A stretch of DNA of 64,000 bases from Porphyridium purpureum. Its lineage: Eukaryota; Rhodophyta; Bangiophyceae; Porphyridiales; Porphyridiaceae. The stretch is from the NCBI GenBank assembly GCA_008690995.1, contig VRMN01000005.1:1-64000 (forward strand). The letters run 5' to 3'. The notes below the pieces were generated by a model that was not told the DNA's origin, did no database searches, and saw only the letters and a list, made by a program, of their open reading frames with translations. The position numbers and the translations under genes are program-made. Positions 60,044 through 64,000 of this stretch are shown piece after piece. The first letter of the stretch is position 1. Every line of letters begins with the position of its first letter.

Positions 60044-61570
60044 TCAACTTTCCACACCGTCCTCCTCTCCTTCGCTGCTCTCAAACGCGGCGTCCGGCTC
60101 GGCTTTTGAAGTCTGTACGGGCCGAGCCTCGTCGAGAATGACAAATTCAAGGTGGAATGCAGGAGGCACGTGAACCAAGGCAATCAGGAGCGTGCCAAGT
60201 AGCGCGCCGATCCCTCCGGTGGCCAGCACGCTGACGATCCGCCCAGAAAACATTCTCAGGATCAGCGGGCTGAGCAGGCTGATGGCGACCTCGGGAATGC
60301 ATTGAGAGAGGTTGAATAGGCTGGTGAACACGCCTGTGCGTGTGCTGTGCTGTAAGCTCAGTGTCACAATGCTCCATGGAATGGTGAACGTCGAGCTCAA
60401 CGGAATGGACAAGAGCGCCGAGTTGACCAGCACGCCTGCCGGGCTGCTAACAAAGGGCGTGCTGATCAAAATGCAAGCTAGAAGCAGCTCGCACACGGCC
60501 CAGGTGCGACGAACACCCGCCAGTCGAATCACAGCGGGAAAGATGATGCTCAGCAGCATACTGAACACGCCCATCAGGCAAAGACCCAAGTTTGCTGTCC
60601 TAACACCGCGGTCAAACAGTTCGCGTTCCGGGCTACCCGGCAGCGCGTCGGCGCTTCCATGCGCTACCTCCTTCCCGCTCCAGTCCGTCCAGAAGATGAA
60701 GGTCGAGTACCACGCAAAGTAAGTCGCGGTCTGCACTAAACCTGCTCGCAAAATGTACGGAAACGCCGCGTCGCGCCAAATGGACACCTCGGGTCCGCTC
60801 CTTCCCTGTCTTGACAATAGAGCATTAGATGACGATGGCGACGACGACGACGACGACGACGCTGCGGTTCCCGAAATTCCGTTGATGGTCAGTGCTTGGA
60901 GCTCCTCCGTCCATTTGTTTCCACTGACATTCGGCAACTCGTCCAATGGCACTTCAACGGCCAAACTCACCGAAATGGCCACAAGAAGCGCGAACACAGC
61001 GGACGCAATGCCAAAGAGCAGGCTGTACCCGCTGAACGCAGATGCGCTATGCTGCACCAACAGTGGAGACGCGCCCAACCCGTACCCGACGCTTTTTCCG
61101 AGCCCGTTTCCGAATGCAAACAAGGCATTTGCCATAGGCTGCTCCGCAACTGGTACCGAATCGGCCACCAGCGCGCGCAGCGGACCCTGAATCATGTTGA
61201 TGGATCCGTCGAGCAGCCAGAAACTCGCAATCGCGACAGGCAGTTGCGCCGCCTCGGGCAGGCGCGGCGAGTTGGCGAACACGTTAAGCGCAAGCACCGT
61301 ACAGATTGCCCCGGCCACCATAAAAGGCCGACGCCGACCGAAGCGTGAGCGACACACATCCGACCACGACCCGATGAGCGGCTGCACCACAATCCCACTG
61401 ACTGGTCCGGCTAGCCACACGAGCGGAACGAGCTCGTCCGTCAGGCCCACGCTTCGCAGGAGAGGTGTCGCATATCCAATTTGAACCGCCCACACGGCTT
61501 GAACGCCACTGAACGCCAGCATTGGAAGAAACTTTTGGTACCATCGCGCAGGCCGCGCGGCGGATGACAT
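60044..61570 (-). CDS. SUT/SLC45-like sugar:H+ symporter (MFS, GPH-type)
   Basis: 508 residues, about 12 hydrophobic segments. The loop between helices 2 and 3 has the family signature SRFGRRRPFMVAGA. Other SUT-like features: FSGVQAVWAVQIGYATPLL in helix 1, VWLAGPVSGIVVQPLIGSWSD, and LLDGSINMIQGPLRALVAD. A Ser-rich cytosolic loop (~230-250, from GTC/GAC triplets) splits the two halves. Members move sucrose or related disaccharides with protons; red algae may use it for other glycosides. Single exon, 36 bp from the F-box start. Confidence 0.88.
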   Translation of the reverse strand: MSSAARPARWYQKFLPMLAFSGVQAVWAVQIGYATPLLRSVGLTDELVPLVWLAGPVSGIVVQPLIGSWSDVCRSRFGRRRPFMVAGAICTVLALNVFANSPRLPEAAQLPVAIASFWLLDGSINMIQGPLRALVADSVPVAEQPMANALFAFGNGLGKSVGYGLGASPLLVQHSASAFSGYSLLFGIASAVFALLVAISVSLAVEVPLDELPNVSGNKWTEELQALTINGISGTAASSSSSSSPSSSNALLSRQGRSGPEVSIWRDAAFPYILRAGLVQTATYFAWYSTFIFWTDWSGKEVAHGSADALPGSPERELFDRGVRTANLGLCLMGVFSMLLSIIFPAVIRLAGVRRTWAVCELLLACILISTPFVSSPAGVLVNSALLSIPLSSTFTIPWSIVTLSLQHSTRTGVFTSLFNLSQCIPEVAISLLSPLILRMFSGRIVSVLATGGIGALLGTLLIALVHVPPAFHLEFVILDEARPVQTSKAEPDAAFESSEGEEDGVES

Positions 61571-62021
61571 GGTGGCGGACGTCCGTGGCTCCCGCCCTGC
61601 GTTGTCTTCTCAAACAGGGATGAAACAAAATGGAATTGTGCCCCTCGCGTTTCATGAGACCATTTTCAGGATTTGTCGAAACGCAATCGGACTCACGAGG
61701 AGAGGCAGGAGGCGGCGTTTGCGGAGTGTGACCAGCGTCCTACGATTGCAAGATGTGAGGACTGCTTTAGGAGCTTGCGACACGCACGAGTGCGAAAACA
61801 AGTCAGATCAAAAATAACAAGACAGTTCCTCATAACTCCCCAAGTTCCTCTACAGTTACTTTTCTTCATGTGCTACGTCGACACCGCGTCAAGGCGGTGT
61901 ATATCTCGCAGTCTTATGGGCACTGCATGCTTTGCGCTGTGCCGTCCCACACTGCCCAAAGAAATTCGTGCCCATGCGCCAATCTGTTGCCTTCATATTC
62001 AAACAGCCTCAAAAACCATAC
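61571..62021. other. intergenic, 451 bp
   Basis: Between the sugar transporter start and the 3' end of the ADP/ATP carrier. No gene seen. Confidence 0.6.
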
Positions 62022-62990
62022 TTAAAACTTGGCATCGATCACCTTCTTGATCTCGTCGTACATGACCAGCACCAGCGCACCGCCCGCACCACGCAGGACG
62101 TTCGACAGCGCGCCCTTGAAGAAAGCGTTGAGTCCTTCGTTCACATAGATCTTCTTCCAGCAGTCCATGGTGCCGTTGTACATCTTTTCCTTACCACCGG
62201 CCTGCATCATCAATCGACGACGCACGGTGTCAAACGGATACGAAATCACACCAGACAATGAGGTCACAACCTGGGCGACCACCCACTTGGCAAGCACGCT
62301 AGCAGACTTCTCATCCTCGAACAGCATACCCTTGGCAGTATCGTACAAGCCAAAGTACGCACCTCGGTACACGATGATGCCCTGCACCGACACACCAAAG
62401 CCCTGGTAGAGCGCCATCGGGCCGCCTCGCTTGACGGTCTTGCCCAGGCAGTCAAGGAGACCCGAGAACTCGCGCTCGTGAGACTTTCCAACGTCGGCGG
62501 CGAGGCGCGTTCGGGCAAAGTCAAGCGGGTACACAATGAGCAGCGACGCGGCACCGGCCGCGCCACCCGATGCAATATTTGTCAGGAAGAATTTGAACGA
62601 CTCGGTCTTTGGGTTGTACTTGGGGAACATCTTCTTGAAGGTATCCTTGAACGCAAAGTTGAAAGCCTGGGTGGGGAAGTAGCGGATCACGTTTGCGGTG
62701 TTTCCGCGCCAGAAGGACAAGAAGCCCTGCTCGGCCGACACGCGGGTGAAGCAGTTGGCGATGCCGGTGTATCTTGGAATCTCGCCCGACTTGATGCGCG
62801 GGTTTGCGTCCTGCGTCTGCAGCAGCAGCTTGACGCGCTCGATCGGCGCGACGAGCGTCTTGCTGATGCCTCCGGCCGTGCCTCCCGCCGCCAGATCCAT
62901 CAGGAACTTGGTTGTGTTGAACGGCTTCTTCTCCTCCGCCGGCGCCGCCGCGCGCATCGACGCCCCCATGCTTGCCACGAAGCCCGCCAT
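62022..62990 (-). CDS. AAC: mitochondrial ADP/ATP carrier
   Basis: 322 residues in three mitochondrial-carrier repeats, each with a P-x-[DE]-x-x-[KR] motif: PIERVK, PLDFAR and PFDTVR. The AAC signature RRRLMM (usually RRRMMM) follows the third. [21 protein letters not shown] and [11 protein letters not shown] are typical AAC segments. It exchanges cytosolic ADP for matrix ATP across the inner membrane. The ~20-residue N-terminal extension is not obviously a presequence. Confidence 0.95.
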   Translation of the reverse strand: MAGFVASMGASMRAAAPAEEKKPFNTTKFLMDLAAGGTAGGISKTLVAPIERVKLLLQTQDANPRIKSGEIPRYTGIANCFTRVSAEQGFLSFWRGNTANVIRYFPTQAFNFAFKDTFKKMFPKYNPKTESFKFFLTNIASGGAAGAASLLIVYPLDFARTRLAADVGKSHEREFSGLLDCLGKTVKRGGPMALYQGFGVSVQGIIVYRGAYFGLYDTAKGMLFEDEKSASVLAKWVVAQVVTSLSGVISYPFDTVRRRLMMQAGGKEKMYNGTMDCWKKIYVNEGLNAFFKGALSNVLRGAGGALVLVMYDEIKKVIDAKF

Positions 62991-63705
62991 CTCTTCTGAT
63001 CCTTCTCTCTCCCTAACCCCTACTCACAACCCACACACACACACACACACACACACAACCCCCTCCCTCCCTCTTCCCTTTCCCCCCCGTCCCTTAGTCT
63101 CCCCCACCGCGCGCCTAACACCTTACTCCTCACACGCCGTTTGTTTCCGTGCCCGTTTGCGCCGCACGCACGCACCGAAGCCAGCCGCCGGTTTTAATCC
63201 ACGCGCGGCAGTTCAAACGCCCGCCACAAACGTGTCGCTACTGGGCACGCCGCGCGCGTTTCCACCAAAAACACGCCATTTTAGTATAGCGCCTGCGCAC
63301 AGCACGGGACAAAAAAGGATTTAAAAAAAGAATGAAAAAAAGGAAACCGTCTCGCGGCCGACACGGTACACGCCGCACTGTGCGCATGTGCGCCGTGGCA
63401 GACAGTGCGCGCTGTGCATTTGGCGCTGTGATGCCGAAGCAGAGCAGGGGTGACACTCTGCTTGCCTGCACTGGTGTGGCATGTGGCGTATGTGTCGCAA
63501 CCGTTGTGATACTCATGATCGTCCGACGCTGTCCTCTCCATTCTTCAAAAGCTCTCTCACTCTCTCTCTGGACCACTCCACACCAGACGCACAGCGACGG
63601 TCCCTGCTCGGAGTAATTGCCGGACGCAACGCACTCGGCGATGACTCCTTTCAGTTCATGCAGTCTCGCGCGCGTCGCCGCGCTTCGGGAGGCGATGTAC
63701 GGTGC
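62991..63705. other. intergenic, 715 bp
   Basis: Pyrimidine-rich near the carrier start, with a CA microsatellite. No gene seen. Confidence 0.6.
63032..63057. repeat. (CA)n microsatellite
   Basis: About 12 CA units in the 5' leader of the ADP/ATP carrier gene. Confidence 0.95.
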
Positions 63706-63999
63706 TTACATTGGAACCGACGCAGCTGATTGGAGAAAGGCTTCGAGCGCGTCGACGCATGACGGGAGCGACACACATGCCCCTGTGCGGTGCGTCACGT
63801 CAAACGCTGGTTGAAGAAGGTCCTGTTCAGCAACAAGCAAAGCGCCAGTACCGAGGCCGTGGAACGTGGTCTGCTTAACGCCCGACAACGGCAAGGTCGA
63901 TGGATACGGAGCGAACGCCGTATCGAGGACAGATGCGAACACGCTCTGCCACGCGAGACTCACACCGCTCTCGTAGCATGAGCTGAGAACGAGCTGGAC
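63706..63999 (-). CDS. o-succinylbenzoate synthase-like (MenC) C-terminus; 5' part outside window
   Basis: Open from the window edge, ~97 C-terminal residues. LSSCYESGVSLAW resembles the MenC/PHYLLO segment VLSSAYESS-LGLA that precedes the enolase-superfamily end, and HGLGTGALLVAEQDLL matches the family's later GLGT...D segment. MenC makes o-succinylbenzoate in phylloquinone synthesis; in plants it is part of the fused PHYLLO protein. Whether this copy is a fusion cannot be seen. Family assignment rests on two motifs. Confidence 0.6.
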   Translation of the reverse strand, partial: VQLVLSSCYESGVSLAWQSVFASVLDTAFAPYPSTLPLSGVKQTTFHGLGTGALLVAEQDLLQPAFDVTHRTGACVSLPSCVDALEAFLQSAASVPM

Positions 64000-64000
64000 A

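Noticed and set aside
1-64000. CRISPR arrays, bacterial operons or phage modules
   Set aside because: No spaced direct repeats or prokaryotic gene sets; the content is eukaryotic nuclear.

Overview
The window is nuclear DNA of a unicellular red alga, most likely Porphyridium purpureum or a close relative. The best marker is a nucleus-encoded phycobilisome linker with an N-terminal plastid transit peptide (36418-37725). A fragment of a starch-phosphorylating glucan, water dikinase and the compact arrangement of almost entirely single-exon genes on both strands fit this. No prokaryotic operons, rRNA, tRNA or CRISPR were found.

Layout. The left edge (1-1056) is the 3' end of an alpha-glucan, water dikinase-like gene. 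A gene-poor 2.2 kb follows, holding one candidate small spliced gene (2840-3172). From 3.3 to 19 kb there is a series of housekeeping genes: MAEA/GID9 ubiquitin ligase subunit, HtrA protease, NHP2, a four-helix membrane protein, a membrane RING-H2 ligase, NDRG-like hydrolase, HAD/SAK-like protein, a coiled-coil membrane protein, a small putative plastid membrane protein and an exportin.

19351-30216 is a nested pair of LTR retrotransposons. A Ty1/copia-type element has identical 302-bp LTRs and a gcaaa target-site duplication. It is interrupted by a whole-looking Ty3/gypsy element (23336-28796) with 293-bp LTRs and a tgttg duplication. The copia-type element appears to carry a gypsy-like gag and protease in front of copia-type integrase, RT and RNase H. 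The gypsy LTR carries heat-shock-element-like arrays upstream of a TATA box.

From 30.5 to 64 kb the host genes resume: mitochondrial glycine-cleavage T protein, NUP35, a NEPRO-like protein, a GT31 glycosyltransferase, the phycobilisome linker, an SGF11-type SAGA zinc finger, METTL16, several unrecognised proteins, CWC22, PEMT, a FabZ-like dehydratase facing a D-2-hydroxyacid dehydrogenase, a plastid-targeted protein of unknown role, RFC2, a probable four-exon F-box gene with a 30-nt microexon, an SLC45/SUT-like sugar transporter, the mitochondrial ADP/ATP carrier and, at the right edge, the C-terminus of an o-succinylbenzoate synthase-like protein.

Most neighbours are divergent or convergent pairs separated by 25-300 bp, so regulation must sit in short shared intergenic spaces. 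A recurring TAGGGTACAGT motif in three of these, each time pointing at the nearest start codon, is a candidate promoter element. All calls come from reading the sequence and recalled family features; no database search was run.
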